From Velocimicrobium porci (GTDB lineage Bacteria; Bacillota; Clostridia; Lachnospirales; Lachnospiraceae), in the NCBI RefSeq assembly GCF_009696045.1, contig NZ_VUMT01000017.1, forward strand, positions 1-50,746: a DNA stretch of 50,746 bases, read 5' to 3'. A program made the translations under genes and the position numbers. Of the stretch, positions 24,734 to 34,027 are shown one piece after another; position 1 is the first letter of the stretch, and each line of letters begins with the position of its first letter. A model generated the notes under the pieces. That model ran no database searches, was not told where the DNA came from, and was given only the letters and a program-made list of their open reading frames with translations.

Positions 24734-24769
24734 GCTTTATAGGAAATTTCGTCTCCTATAAAGCAAAAA
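24729..24769. repeat. Perfect 16-bp inverted repeat overlapping the terminator U-tract
   Basis: The T-tract and following GCTTTATAGGA (24729-24744) pair perfectly with 24754-24769 around a 9-nt loop. No T-tract follows the second arm on the plus strand. The function is unknown; it shares bases with the preceding terminator. Confidence 0.8.
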
Positions 24770-24822
24770 CGCTCCACTTTGTTCTTTGATATGAACTTAC
24801 TTTGGATACTAATTCCTAGTAC

Positions 24823-24851
24823 TTGACAAATATATTACATATTGTTATAAT
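24823..24851 (+). promoter_or_regulatory. Consensus promoter of the SH3-NlpC/P60 gene
   Basis: TTGACA (24823-24828), exactly 17 bp, then TATAAT (24846-24851): a perfect sigma-A consensus. The leader is about 80 nt and contains a small hairpin (24906-24911 with 24920-24925) directly abutting the ribosome binding site. Confidence 0.92.
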
Positions 24852-24936
24852 AGCCACGTAATATATTTAATAATTTTGTAATAATTAAAAGAGAAAATAA
24901 TACAAAAAGATAGATTATGATCTTTAGGAGGTTCCA

Positions 24937-26103
24937 ATGAACAAGCATATAGTTCGTTTTATAGCATTAGGATTGGTGGGAACTGCATTAGTGTCTAATA
25001 ATGTATGTTCAGCAAGCACAGCCAATGTATTAAATAGTATGGAGGTTGCTGGTATTACCCTAAGCTTAAATAACTATGTAGAAGAAAATGTAAAAAATAC
25101 GCAAACTAAAAAAGCTTCTTCCAAACAAAAAGCAGAAAAAAAAGAAGAGGAAGAATTTAAATTAAATTTAGTATATGATCGTTTAGGTGTTGCAAAAGTA
25201 AATAATTATTTGAACGTTCGTAAAAAACCAAATGAAAGTTCTAAAATTGTAGGTAAATTAACAAAAAATGCAGGATGCAATGTTTACAAAATTAAAAACG
25301 GATGGGCTAAAATTGTATCTGGTAAAGTAAAAGGCTGGGTTAGCGCCGATTATCTTGTAACAGATAAAGAGGCTGAAGAGTATGCAAAAAAAGTTGCTAC
25401 CAAACAGGCAACTGTCAATACAGAAACTTTGAAAGTAAGAGCATTACCATCTACCGATTCTATTGTATCTACATTAGTTCCAATGGATGAAGAGTTAGAT
25501 GTTGTAAAAGAAAATCTTACCGAAGAATATGTAAAAAATTATATCAAAAAGCAAGATGATAAATCAATTAAAAAAGGTGTTAACATGAATGAGATGTTAG
25601 ACAACCTTGATAATTGGATTTGTGTAAAAGTCGATGATGAAAAACTTTTTATTTCGAAAGATTATGTTGATATTTCTTTTAAATTAGAAAGAGCAGTAAA
25701 AGCAGAAGAAGTAAAAGAAGACAAGGAAAATGGTATTACATCTGTCCGTGCGTCTATGGTAGAATTTGCAAAACAATATTTAGGAAACAGTTATGTCTAT
25801 GGTGGAACAAGTTTAACGAATGGAATCGATTGTTCCGGTTTTACAATGAGAATCTACCAACATTTTGGTTATTCTATTCCTAGAACGTCTGGTGCACAGG
25901 CACAGGCTTCTGCAACAATTAATTCATCGGAGGCAAAACCGGGAGATTTATTCTTTTATGGAAATAATGGACATGTTAGTCATGTAGCTATGTATATTGG
26001 TAATGGATTAGTTATTCATGCAAGTAACCGCAGAACAGGAATTAAAATTTCTAATGCTTTTTATCGTACACCAATTAAAGTGGGAAGATTTGTAAATAAC
26101 TAA
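24937..26103 (+). CDS. Secreted SH3-domain NlpC/P60 peptidoglycan hydrolase
   Basis: A signal peptide (about 1-27), a Lys/Glu-rich linker (45-70) and two bacterial SH3 domains (about 82-145 and 155-250; LNVRKKPNESSKIVG, LKVRALPSTDSIV) precede an NlpC/P60 endopeptidase domain (about 270-388). The catalytic residues are Cys299 (GIDCSGF), His349 (SHVAMYIG) and His361 (VIHAS). Such enzymes cleave D-Glu-to-diamino-acid bonds in wall peptides. AGGAGG precedes the ATG. The perfect promoter suggests steady high expression. It is monogenic, with a terminator behind. Confidence 0.95.
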   Translation: MNKHIVRFIALGLVGTALVSNNVCSASTANVLNSMEVAGITLSLNNYVEENVKNTQTKKASSKQKAEKKEEEEFKLNLVYDRLGVAKVNNYLNVRKKPNESSKIVGKLTKNAGCNVYKIKNGWAKIVSGKVKGWVSADYLVTDKEAEEYAKKVATKQATVNTETLKVRALPSTDSIVSTLVPMDEELDVVKENLTEEYVKNYIKKQDDKSIKKGVNMNEMLDNLDNWICVKVDDEKLFISKDYVDISFKLERAVKAEEVKEDKENGITSVRASMVEFAKQYLGNSYVYGGTSLTNGIDCSGFTMRIYQHFGYSIPRTSGAQAQASATINSSEAKPGDLFFYGNNGHVSHVAMYIGNGLVIHASNRRTGIKISNAFYRTPIKVGRFVNN

Positions 26104-26140
26104 GAGAACTTATATAAAGCAGAATTGTTTACAAAAGGCA

Positions 26141-26196
26141 AGAACAGTTTAAGTGAATTGTTTAAAGACAATCTTTAGGCTGTTCTTTTTGCTTTT
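26141..26196 (+). terminator. Terminator after the NlpC/P60 gene
   Basis: AGAACAG (26141-26147) pairs with CTGTTCT (26180-26186), with an inner stem TAAAGA/TCTTTA, followed by TTTTGCTTTTT. Confidence 0.8.
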
Positions 26197-26209
26197 TAAG
26201 ATTTAACAC

Positions 26210-26239
26210 TTGTTTTCAAGAAAATACTTATGGTATACT
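26210..26239 (+). promoter_or_regulatory. Promoter of the membrane MutS-like gene
   Basis: TTGTTT (26210-26215), 18 bp and TATACT (26234-26239), with an extended -10 TG at 26231-26232. Confidence 0.6.
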
Positions 26240-26275
26240 ACTACATAGGTATGCGGAAATGGAGGGGTTATCACT

Positions 26276-27961
26276 ATGGTAATTGTAATAATTACAGTTA
26301 TTTTATTAATTGTATTATTAATAAAGTCTGTTTTAGATGAGAAAGAATATGAAAAGAAACTTGAAAAACGTTTATTAAGTCAATGGGGGCAGAAACCTAA
26401 TTGTGACTATTCGTATGAAAAATTTAATTCTTTGAAAAAATATTATGAACGGCAAAAAAAATCCATTACAAATGTAGATTCAATTACTTGGAACGATATT
26501 GACATGGATGAAGTTTTTCTCTTAATAAATAATACACAATGTTCTATTGGTGAAGAATATCTTTATGCACTTCTTCACCAATTAAAATTTGAAGATTCCG
26601 AGCTAAAAGAGCGTAATCGGCTGATGGAATGTTTTATAGCAGAAGAAAAAAACCGCTTGAATCTGCAAAAGTGTTTTGCAAAAATGGGAAAATTGAATCA
26701 AATTTCATTTTATGAATATGTAAATATTGTAGACGAGATTGTACCACATAAACCATGGATTCATTATTTTTGTTGTTTTGGTCTATTAGGGACAGCTGGA
26801 CTCCTTTTTATTCCCGGAGCATTAAAAATAGGGTTTCTGGTTATGTTAGGATTTGTCGTTTTTAATATTTTATATTATTATAAGCGGAAAGGACAAATAG
26901 AACGCTATCTTTCGGTGTTTTCCTATATTCTTCGCATGCTTTCAAATGTAGATGATTTAGATGCTGTTTCTTTTGATGGGATTTCTGATTATACAAATCG
27001 TCTAAACGAGATAGCAAAACAATTTAAAAAGTTTCGAAGACACTCTTATTTTTTAATCGCAGGGCGTAATATGAGCGGAAGCTTACAAGATATTATACTC
27101 GATTATATTCGAATGCTCTTTCACATTGATTTAATAAAATTCGACACTATGTTATCAGAAGTGCAGAAAAAAAAGAATTACTTGAATGAAATGTTTGAAA
27201 TAATCGGTTTTCTTGATTCCATGCTTGCAGCTGCTTCATTCCGTGCTTCTTTAAATGGTAATTACTGCATTCCACAGTTGAAAAACGAAAAAACAAATCA
27301 TTTAGAAGTAGAAGAAGTATATCATCCACTTATTCATAATCCTGTGAAAAATACAATCAAAGAGAATCAATGTGTTTTGTTGACCGGTTCAAATGCATCA
27401 GGAAAATCCACGTTTATAAAAACAATTGCAATCAATGCAATTTTGTCTCAGACGATTTTTACAAGTTTAAGTAAATCCTATCATGCAAATTATTTTATGG
27501 TTTATTCCTCTATGGCACTGCAGGATAGTCTGCAGACAAAGGAAAGCTATTACATTGTTGAAATTACATCATTAAAACGAATTTTAGATTTAACCAATCG
27601 TGATATTCCTATGCTATGTTTCGTGGATGAAGTGCTCCGCGGAACGAATACAATAGAACGAATTGCAGCTTCTTCACAAATTTTAAAGACATTTACAAAT
27701 AGGAATACGATGTGTTTTGCTGCAACTCATGATATTGAGCTTACTTATATTTTAGAAAAATTTTATTCCAATTATCATTTTCAAGAGGAAATTAAAAATA
27801 ACGAAGTGGTATTTGATTATAAATTATATAGAAACAGAGCTACTTCCAGAAATGCAATTCGGCTTTTGGGAATGTTAGGCTATGATGATTCAATCATTGC
27901 AGATGCAGATGCTGAAGTAAGTTATTTTATAAAGAACAATAATTGGAATGTACTTTCTTGA
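26276..27961 (+). CDS. Membrane-anchored MutS-family ATPase
   Basis: The 561-aa protein has only the lever/clamp and ATPase parts of MutS, with no mismatch-binding domain I. An N-terminal membrane helix (about 2-18) and a hydrophobic hairpin (about 163-202) anchor it. The C-terminal MutS domain V has Walker [10 protein letters not shown] (371-379) and a Walker B ending in Asp451-Glu452 ([11 protein letters not shown]), with ATHD further on. This architecture occurs in Firmicutes as a MutS-like family of unknown function. It is not MutS1, which lies two genes downstream. rnhA begins 17 bp after its stop, so they are probably co-transcribed. A role in mismatch repair is not shown. Confidence 0.85.
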   Translation: MVIVIITVILLIVLLIKSVLDEKEYEKKLEKRLLSQWGQKPNCDYSYEKFNSLKKYYERQKKSITNVDSITWNDIDMDEVFLLINNTQCSIGEEYLYALLHQLKFEDSELKERNRLMECFIAEEKNRLNLQKCFAKMGKLNQISFYEYVNIVDEIVPHKPWIHYFCCFGLLGTAGLLFIPGALKIGFLVMLGFVVFNILYYYKRKGQIERYLSVFSYILRMLSNVDDLDAVSFDGISDYTNRLNEIAKQFKKFRRHSYFLIAGRNMSGSLQDIILDYIRMLFHIDLIKFDTMLSEVQKKKNYLNEMFEIIGFLDSMLAAASFRASLNGNYCIPQLKNEKTNHLEVEEVYHPLIHNPVKNTIKENQCVLLTGSNASGKSTFIKTIAINAILSQTIFTSLSKSYHANYFMVYSSMALQDSLQTKESYYIVEITSLKRILDLTNRDIPMLCFVDEVLRGTNTIERIAASSQILKTFTNRNTMCFAATHDIELTYILEKFYSNYHFQEEIKNNEVVFDYKLYRNRATSRNAIRLLGMLGYDDSIIADADAEVSYFIKNNNWNVLS

Positions 27962-27978
27962 AAGGATGGAGAATTGTA

Positions 27979-28458
27979 ATGTTAGTAAATATATATACGG
28001 ATGGAGCTGCAAGAGGTAATCCGGATGGACCAGGAGGATATGGAACAATTTTAAGCTATATTGATTCCAAAGGTACAGAACATATTAGAGAATTTTCCCA
28101 AGGTTATAAAAAAACGACAAATAACAGAATGGAATTAATGGCTGCGATTGTAGGATTGGAAGCTCTCATTAAACCTTGTACGGTTCATTTATACTCCGAT
28201 TCCCAATACCTTGTGAAAGCTTTTAATGAACATTGGGTTGATGGATGGATCAAAAAAGGATGGAAACGAGGAAAAAATGAACCGGTTAAAAATGTAGATT
28301 TATGGAAACGATTGCTTGCTGCAAAAGAACAACATCAGGTAACTTTTATATGGGTAAAAGGGCATGATGGGCATGCACAAAATGAACGTTGTGATGAACT
28401 TGCCACTACTGCAGCTGATGGTTGCAATTTAATTGATGACATAATAAATGAAATTTAA
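27979..28458 (+). CDS. rnhA: Ribonuclease HI
   Basis: This enzyme cleaves the RNA strand of RNA-DNA hybrids such as R-loops and primer remnants. From ATG 27979 (GGATGGAG upstream) it is 159 aa. The four carboxylates of the RNase HI active site are visible in [19 protein letters not shown] and RCDELA. It has the basic handle region ([20 protein letters not shown]) typical of the E. coli-type enzyme. An upstream start at 27943 would overlap the preceding gene and is less likely. It sits just before mutS. Confidence 0.96.
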   Translation: MLVNIYTDGAARGNPDGPGGYGTILSYIDSKGTEHIREFSQGYKKTTNNRMELMAAIVGLEALIKPCTVHLYSDSQYLVKAFNEHWVDGWIKKGWKRGKNEPVKNVDLWKRLLAAKEQHQVTFIWVKGHDGHAQNERCDELATTAADGCNLIDDIINEI

Positions 28459-28480
28459 ATAGACAAAAGAGGGAAAAAAT

Positions 28481-31153
28481 ATGGCACAAGTAACACCAAT
28501 GATGCAACAATATTTATCAATAAAAAAAGATTACCAAGACTGTATTCTATTTTACCGGCTTGGCGATTTTTATGAAATGTTTTATGATGATGCGTTGACT
28601 TGCTCGAAAGAACTGGAAATTACCCTGACAGGAAAAAATTGTGGTTTAGAAGAGAGAGCTCCCATGTGTGGAGTTCCTTTTCATGCTGTAGACAGTTATT
28701 TAAGTAAGTTAATTAGTAAAGGATATAAAGTTGCAATCTGTGAGCAGGTTGAAGACCCAAAGAGCGTAAAAGGAATTGTAAAACGAGAAGTAATCCGAGT
28801 TGTAACGCCTGGAACTAATCTTAATACACAGGCACTTGATGAAACGAAGAACAACTATTTAATGAGCGTTGTATACACGACAAATGCTTATGGTATTTCT
28901 ATTGTAGACATTACAACCGGTGATTATTATGTTACTGAACTAGATTCGGAGAGAAAACTGATTGATGAAATTAACAAATTTGTACCATCCGAAATTATTT
29001 GTAATGATTCTTTTTATGTATCCGGAGTTGATATTGAGGATTTAAGGGAACGGCTAAATATTTCTATTTCAGCTTTAGAACCATGGTATTTTGACGATTC
29101 CCTATGTGAACGCAGTTTGAAAGAGCATTTTAATGTAGAACATTTAAATGGACTTGGATTAGGAGATTTTACGATTGGTATTATTGCTGCCGGGTCAATT
29201 ATGCAATATCTGTACGAAACCCAAAAAAATTCATTAGCCCATCTTACAAAGCTGACACCATATATTACAAGTAAATATATGCTATTAGATAGTTCCACAA
29301 GGAGAAATTTAGAGCTTGTAGAAACTTTGCGGGAAAAACAAAAACGAGGCTCTCTTCTTTGGGTGCTAGATAAAACAAAGACAGCTATGGGTGCAAGACT
29401 ACTCCGTACTTATATAGAACAGCCATTGATTGAAAAGAAACAGATAACGGCAAGATTAGATGCAATTGAAGAGTTAAAAACGCATGGAATTACCCGAGAA
29501 GAACTAAGAGAATATTTGAATCCAATCTATGATTTAGAACGGCTAATTAGTAAAATCAGTTATAAAAGTGCTAATCCAAGAGATTTAATTGCATTTCAAT
29601 CTTCTTTGGAAATGTTACCACCAATAAAATTATTATTAGAAGGTATGGAAAGCAAAGAGCTTCATGAAATTGATAAGAATTTAGATACGTTAGAAGATAT
29701 CTGCTCGTTAATCAAAGCGTCGATTATTGATGATCCGCCGATTTCAATTCGGGAAGGTGGAATGATAAAAGATGGTTTCTCAGAAGAAGTTGATACTTTA
29801 AAAAAGGCAAAAACAGAGGGTAAAACCTGGCTTGCAGAATTAGAGGCACGGGAAAAAGAAGCGACGGGAATCAAAAATTTACGGGTAAAATATAATAAAG
29901 TATTTGGTTATTATTTAGAAGTAACCAATTCTTATAAAGAGCTTGTACCGGCTAACTGGGTTCGTAAACAGACCCTTGCTAATGCAGAGCGTTATACAAC
30001 AGAGGAATTAAAAAAATTAGAAGATATTATTCTTGGTGCAGAAGATAAATTATTTAATTTAGAATATAATTTATTCTGTCAGATAAGAGATCAGATTGCA
30101 GATGAAATGATAAGAATTCAAAAGACTGCGAAAGCAGTTGCGGCAGTTGACGTCTATGCATCACTTGCATTAGTTGCGGAACGAAACAATTTTATCCGTC
30201 CTCATATCAATCAAAAGGGCGTGATACATATAAAGAACGGACGACATCCTGTTGTAGAGCAAATGATTGTAAATGGATTGTTTGTAGCAAATGATACCTA
30301 TTTAGATAATGAGAAAAACAGGGTATCAATTATAACAGGACCTAATATGGCAGGCAAATCAACTTACATGCGCCAGACAGCACTTATTGTACTAATGGCA
30401 CAGATTGGAAGCTTTGTTCCTGCAAGTGAAGCAGATATTGGAATTGTTGACCGAATTTTTACAAGAGTGGGTGCGTCGGATGATTTAGCATCCGGTCAAA
30501 GTACTTTTATGGTAGAAATGACAGAGGTTGCGAATATATTAAGAAATGCAACTAAGAACAGTCTTCTTATTTTGGATGAAATTGGAAGAGGAACTAGTAC
30601 GTTTGACGGATTGAGTATTGCATGGGCTGTAGTCGAACACATAAGTAATCCAAAGCTACTTGGAGCAAAAACATTGTTTGCAACACATTATCATGAATTA
30701 ACGGAGCTAGAGGGAAAAATTGACAGTGTAAATAACTATTGTATAGCTGTAAAAGAACAGGGAGAAGATATTGTTTTCCTTAGAAAGATAGTAAAAGGCG
30801 GTGCCGACAAAAGCTATGGAATACAGGTAGCAAAATTAGCTGGAGTACCATCAAGTGTGTTAAATCGTGCAACAGAAATTGCCCAGCAATTATCTGAGAA
30901 CGACATTGCCGGAAATGCGAAAAAAATTAATATCAAAAATGAGATGGATGATACAAGCGATGATTCATTAATGGCAAAAGAAGATGAATTGGAAGATGGA
31001 GTTCAAATGTCGATTTTTGATACAATGAATAATAAAAATGCTTCTGAAGACATTCTATTAGAACTTCGGGAACTGGAATTGGCAACAATGACACCAATTG
31101 ATGCTTTAAATCGACTTTACGAGCTTCAGAAGAAAGTAAAAGAACGATGGTAA
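28481..31153 (+). CDS. mutS: DNA mismatch repair protein MutS
   Basis: MutS recognises mispairs and small loops and recruits MutL. At 890 aa it is a full MutS1 with the mismatch-reading Phe30-x-Glu32 (GDFYEMF), the connector, lever and clamp domains, and the ATPase with Walker A GPNMAGKST (620-628), the SGQSTFMVEM signature, Walker B LILDEIGRGTS and FATHYHE. A C-terminal tail with dimer/beta-clamp candidates (MSIFDTM) follows. GAGGG precedes the ATG. mutL starts 15 bp later. Confidence 0.99.
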   Translation: MAQVTPMMQQYLSIKKDYQDCILFYRLGDFYEMFYDDALTCSKELEITLTGKNCGLEERAPMCGVPFHAVDSYLSKLISKGYKVAICEQVEDPKSVKGIVKREVIRVVTPGTNLNTQALDETKNNYLMSVVYTTNAYGISIVDITTGDYYVTELDSERKLIDEINKFVPSEIICNDSFYVSGVDIEDLRERLNISISALEPWYFDDSLCERSLKEHFNVEHLNGLGLGDFTIGIIAAGSIMQYLYETQKNSLAHLTKLTPYITSKYMLLDSSTRRNLELVETLREKQKRGSLLWVLDKTKTAMGARLLRTYIEQPLIEKKQITARLDAIEELKTHGITREELREYLNPIYDLERLISKISYKSANPRDLIAFQSSLEMLPPIKLLLEGMESKELHEIDKNLDTLEDICSLIKASIIDDPPISIREGGMIKDGFSEEVDTLKKAKTEGKTWLAELEAREKEATGIKNLRVKYNKVFGYYLEVTNSYKELVPANWVRKQTLANAERYTTEELKKLEDIILGAEDKLFNLEYNLFCQIRDQIADEMIRIQKTAKAVAAVDVYASLALVAERNNFIRPHINQKGVIHIKNGRHPVVEQMIVNGLFVANDTYLDNEKNRVSIITGPNMAGKSTYMRQTALIVLMAQIGSFVPASEADIGIVDRIFTRVGASDDLASGQSTFMVEMTEVANILRNATKNSLLILDEIGRGTSTFDGLSIAWAVVEHISNPKLLGAKTLFATHYHELTELEGKIDSVNNYCIAVKEQGEDIVFLRKIVKGGADKSYGIQVAKLAGVPSSVLNRATEIAQQLSENDIAGNAKKINIKNEMDDTSDDSLMAKEDELEDGVQMSIFDTMNNKNASEDILLELRELELATMTPIDALNRLYELQKKVKERW

Positions 31154-31168
31154 AGAGGAGATAATTAT

Positions 31169-33031
31169 ATGAATCATATCACTTTGCTTGACCAAAATAC
31201 AATCAATAAAATTGCTGCCGGAGAAGTAGTAGAACGTCCAGCAGCGGTTGTAAAAGAATTAGTAGAAAATTCAATTGATGCAAAAGCGAATGTTATCACA
31301 GTAGAAATAAAAGAAGGTGGTATAAGCTTTATACGCATAACGGATAACGGAACTGGTATCGAGAAAAGTGAGATTCCTATTGCATTCAAAAGGCATTCTA
31401 CAAGTAAAATACGATCGGTTGAGGATTTAATTACTGTATCAAGTCTGGGCTTTCGTGGGGAAGCACTTGCCAGTATAGCTGCTGTTTCTCAAATTGAACT
31501 TGTAACAAAAACAAATGGTTCTTTAACAGGTTCGCGGTATTTAATTGAAGGCGGAGAAGAAAAATCGTTAGAGGAAATTGGCTGTCCGGAAGGTACAACA
31601 TTTCTTATGCGTAATTTGTTTTATAATACGCCGGCAAGAAGAAAATTCCTAAAATCTTCGATGACCGAAGCAAGTTATATCTCTGATCTGGTAGAACGTA
31701 TGGCGGTTTCCCATCCGAATATTTCTTTTAAATTTTTAAACAATAATCAGTTGAAGCTTCATACTTCAGGAAACGGACAAATGAAAGAAGTTATTTATCA
31801 TATTTATGGTCGTGAGATTGCCAGCCAATTACTTCCTGTATTCTTTGAAGATGGCTTTTTAAAAATATCCGGATTTATAGGAAAGCCAATTATTTCCCGG
31901 GGAAACCGTAATTACATGAATTATTTTATAAATGGGCGCTATATTAAAAGCTCTGTAATAAATAAGGCAATTGAGGAGGCATATAAACCTTATACAATGG
32001 CTCACCGATATCCGTTTACCTGCCTTTTATTTGAGATTGAAAGTGAACGGATTGATGTTAATGTTCATCCAACGAAAATGGAAGTACGGTTTACCCACCA
32101 GGAAGAATTGTTCCGAATTCTATATGATGTTCTTTCTGAGTGTTTAAGGCAAAGAGAATTAATACCAGAGATTCAATTAGGTTTGGAAAAAAAAGAAAAA
32201 ATAAAATTAGAAAATAAAATAGCTGAACCATTTGAGGTAAACCGACGAATGGAGGAAAACAATAAAGAAAAAATCTCAGATGTACCAAAGAATTTTGATA
32301 TGTCGCCATTTGAGATATTATCCAAAGAATCAATAAAAAGAGAGGATATTAATAATGTTTCTGAAGACCTTATAAAAGAAAATAAGGCAGTTTATGAAGC
32401 AAAGCCTCAGCAATTAAATTTATTTGAAGAAAGATTGTTAAGTAAAGAAGCCGTAAAACAGCATCGAATCATTGGGCAATTATTTTCAACCTATTGGATT
32501 GTTGAATATCAGGACAAAATGTTTTTGATTGATCAGCATGCTGCACATGAAAAAGTATTATACGAAAGAACAATGAAGACTCTTGAGAATAAACAGCATA
32601 ATTCTCAGATGTTAAAACCGCCTATTATATTATCTTTGAATCTTCGGGAACAAGAGGTTCTTATGACACATATGGAGATGTTTAGACAGCTAGGTTTTGA
32701 AATTGAACCATTTGGAGGCAAGGAATATTCTGTACATGCTGTTCCAAATGATTTATATAATATTGCTCAAAGGGATTTATTAATTGAAGTAATTGATAAT
32801 TTAGCAAATGAGGATGGAAAGCATAAACCGGATATCTTGTTGGAGAAAGTTGCATCTATGTCATGTAAAGCAGCGGTTAAGGGGCATCAGACTCTTTCTT
32901 ATGCAGAGGCGAAAGAGTTGATAAATGAATTGCTTACACTTGAAAATCCTTATCATTGTCCTCATGGAAGACCTACAATTGTATCAATGTCGAAATATGA
33001 AATTGAAAAGAAATTTAAACGTATTGTATAA
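31169..33031 (+). CDS. mutL: DNA mismatch repair protein MutL (endonuclease type)
   Basis: The N-terminal GHKL ATPase has ELVENSIDAKA, DNGTGI and GFRGEAL. After a charged linker (about 340-430), the C-terminal dimerisation domain carries the endonuclease motif DQHAxxExxxxE (DQHAAHEKVLYE from residue 455), plus SCKAAVKG and CPHGRPT, the metal-site motifs. This MutL can therefore nick DNA itself, as expected in a bacterium without MutH. AAAGAGGAG precedes the ATG. At 620 aa it is normal for Firmicutes. Confidence 0.98.
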   Translation: MNHITLLDQNTINKIAAGEVVERPAAVVKELVENSIDAKANVITVEIKEGGISFIRITDNGTGIEKSEIPIAFKRHSTSKIRSVEDLITVSSLGFRGEALASIAAVSQIELVTKTNGSLTGSRYLIEGGEEKSLEEIGCPEGTTFLMRNLFYNTPARRKFLKSSMTEASYISDLVERMAVSHPNISFKFLNNNQLKLHTSGNGQMKEVIYHIYGREIASQLLPVFFEDGFLKISGFIGKPIISRGNRNYMNYFINGRYIKSSVINKAIEEAYKPYTMAHRYPFTCLLFEIESERIDVNVHPTKMEVRFTHQEELFRILYDVLSECLRQRELIPEIQLGLEKKEKIKLENKIAEPFEVNRRMEENNKEKISDVPKNFDMSPFEILSKESIKREDINNVSEDLIKENKAVYEAKPQQLNLFEERLLSKEAVKQHRIIGQLFSTYWIVEYQDKMFLIDQHAAHEKVLYERTMKTLENKQHNSQMLKPPIILSLNLREQEVLMTHMEMFRQLGFEIEPFGGKEYSVHAVPNDLYNIAQRDLLIEVIDNLANEDGKHKPDILLEKVASMSCKAAVKGHQTLSYAEAKELINELLTLENPYHCPHGRPTIVSMSKYEIEKKFKRIV

Positions 33032-33078
33032 ATGAAACTATTTTATATAATAGATTATATAGAACGCGGAGGATGGAA

Positions 33079-34026
33079 ATGAAACAGCCACTAATTGTAT
33101 TAACAGGGCCAACGGCAGTTGGAAAGACCGAACTTTCCATAGAGCTCGCTAAGCTTGTAAATGGAGAAATTATATCTGCAGATTCCATGCAGGTTTACCG
33201 GCATATGGATATTGGAACAGCTAAAATTACACCAGAAGAAATGCAGGGTGTAAAACATTATCTGATTGATGTATTAAATCCGGATGAAGAATTCAATATT
33301 GTTTTATTCCAGACACTTGCGAAACAGGCAATGAAAGAAATTTATGAAAAGGGGAAAATTCCAATTTTAGTTGGTGGGACAGGCTTTTACATTCAGTCGG
33401 TTTTGTATGATATTGATTTTACTAAAACCCAAACCGATTCTACCTATCGTATGGAATTAGAGAGCCTGGCAAAGGAAAAAGGTGCTTTTTACCTTCATGA
33501 GCAGTTGCAAAAAATTGATCCTGCTTCTGCTAAAAAAATTCATGCCAATAATATAAAGCGGGTTATACGTGCTTTAGAGTTTTATAAATTAACTGGAAAA
33601 AAAATTTCAGAACACAATGAAAAAGAACAAAGTAAGGAATCTCCGTATAATTTTGCCTATTTTGTATTAAATCAGGATAGAAAAGTTTTGTATGAACGGA
33701 TTGACAAACGGGTAGACAATATGGTAAAACATGGTTTGATTCAAGAAGTTAAATCTTTGTATGAAAAAGGTTATCAGAAAAATTTGGTATCTATACAGGG
33801 ACTTGGCTATAAAGAAATCATTTCTTACCTGGAAGGTGATTGTACTTTAGAAGAGGCAGTCTATATATTAAAACGGGATACAAGACATTTTGCAAAGCGT
33901 CAGATTACTTGGTTTAAAAGAGAAAAGGAAGTAATTTGGGTCGATAAACAAAATAAAACAGAAGATGAAATTCTTGCAATATTAAAACAGGAATTAAAAA
34001 AGAAATTAATATTAAAGGATGAGTAA
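33079..34026 (+). CDS. miaA: tRNA dimethylallyltransferase MiaA
   Basis: MiaA adds an isopentenyl group to A37 of tRNAs reading UNN codons. The P-loop GPTAVGKTELS, DSMQVYRHMDIGTAK and GGTGFYIQS are the family landmarks. ATG 33079 is well spaced from GGAGG, while ATG 33073 overlaps that site; this gives 315 aa. It follows mutL, as in many Firmicutes, and ends one base before the next gene. Confidence 0.97.
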   Translation: MKQPLIVLTGPTAVGKTELSIELAKLVNGEIISADSMQVYRHMDIGTAKITPEEMQGVKHYLIDVLNPDEEFNIVLFQTLAKQAMKEIYEKGKIPILVGGTGFYIQSVLYDIDFTKTQTDSTYRMELESLAKEKGAFYLHEQLQKIDPASAKKIHANNIKRVIRALEFYKLTGKKISEHNEKEQSKESPYNFAYFVLNQDRKVLYERIDKRVDNMVKHGLIQEVKSLYEKGYQKNLVSIQGLGYKEIISYLEGDCTLEEAVYILKRDTRHFAKRQITWFKREKEVIWVDKQNKTEDEILAILKQELKKKLILKDE

Positions 34027-34027
34027 A

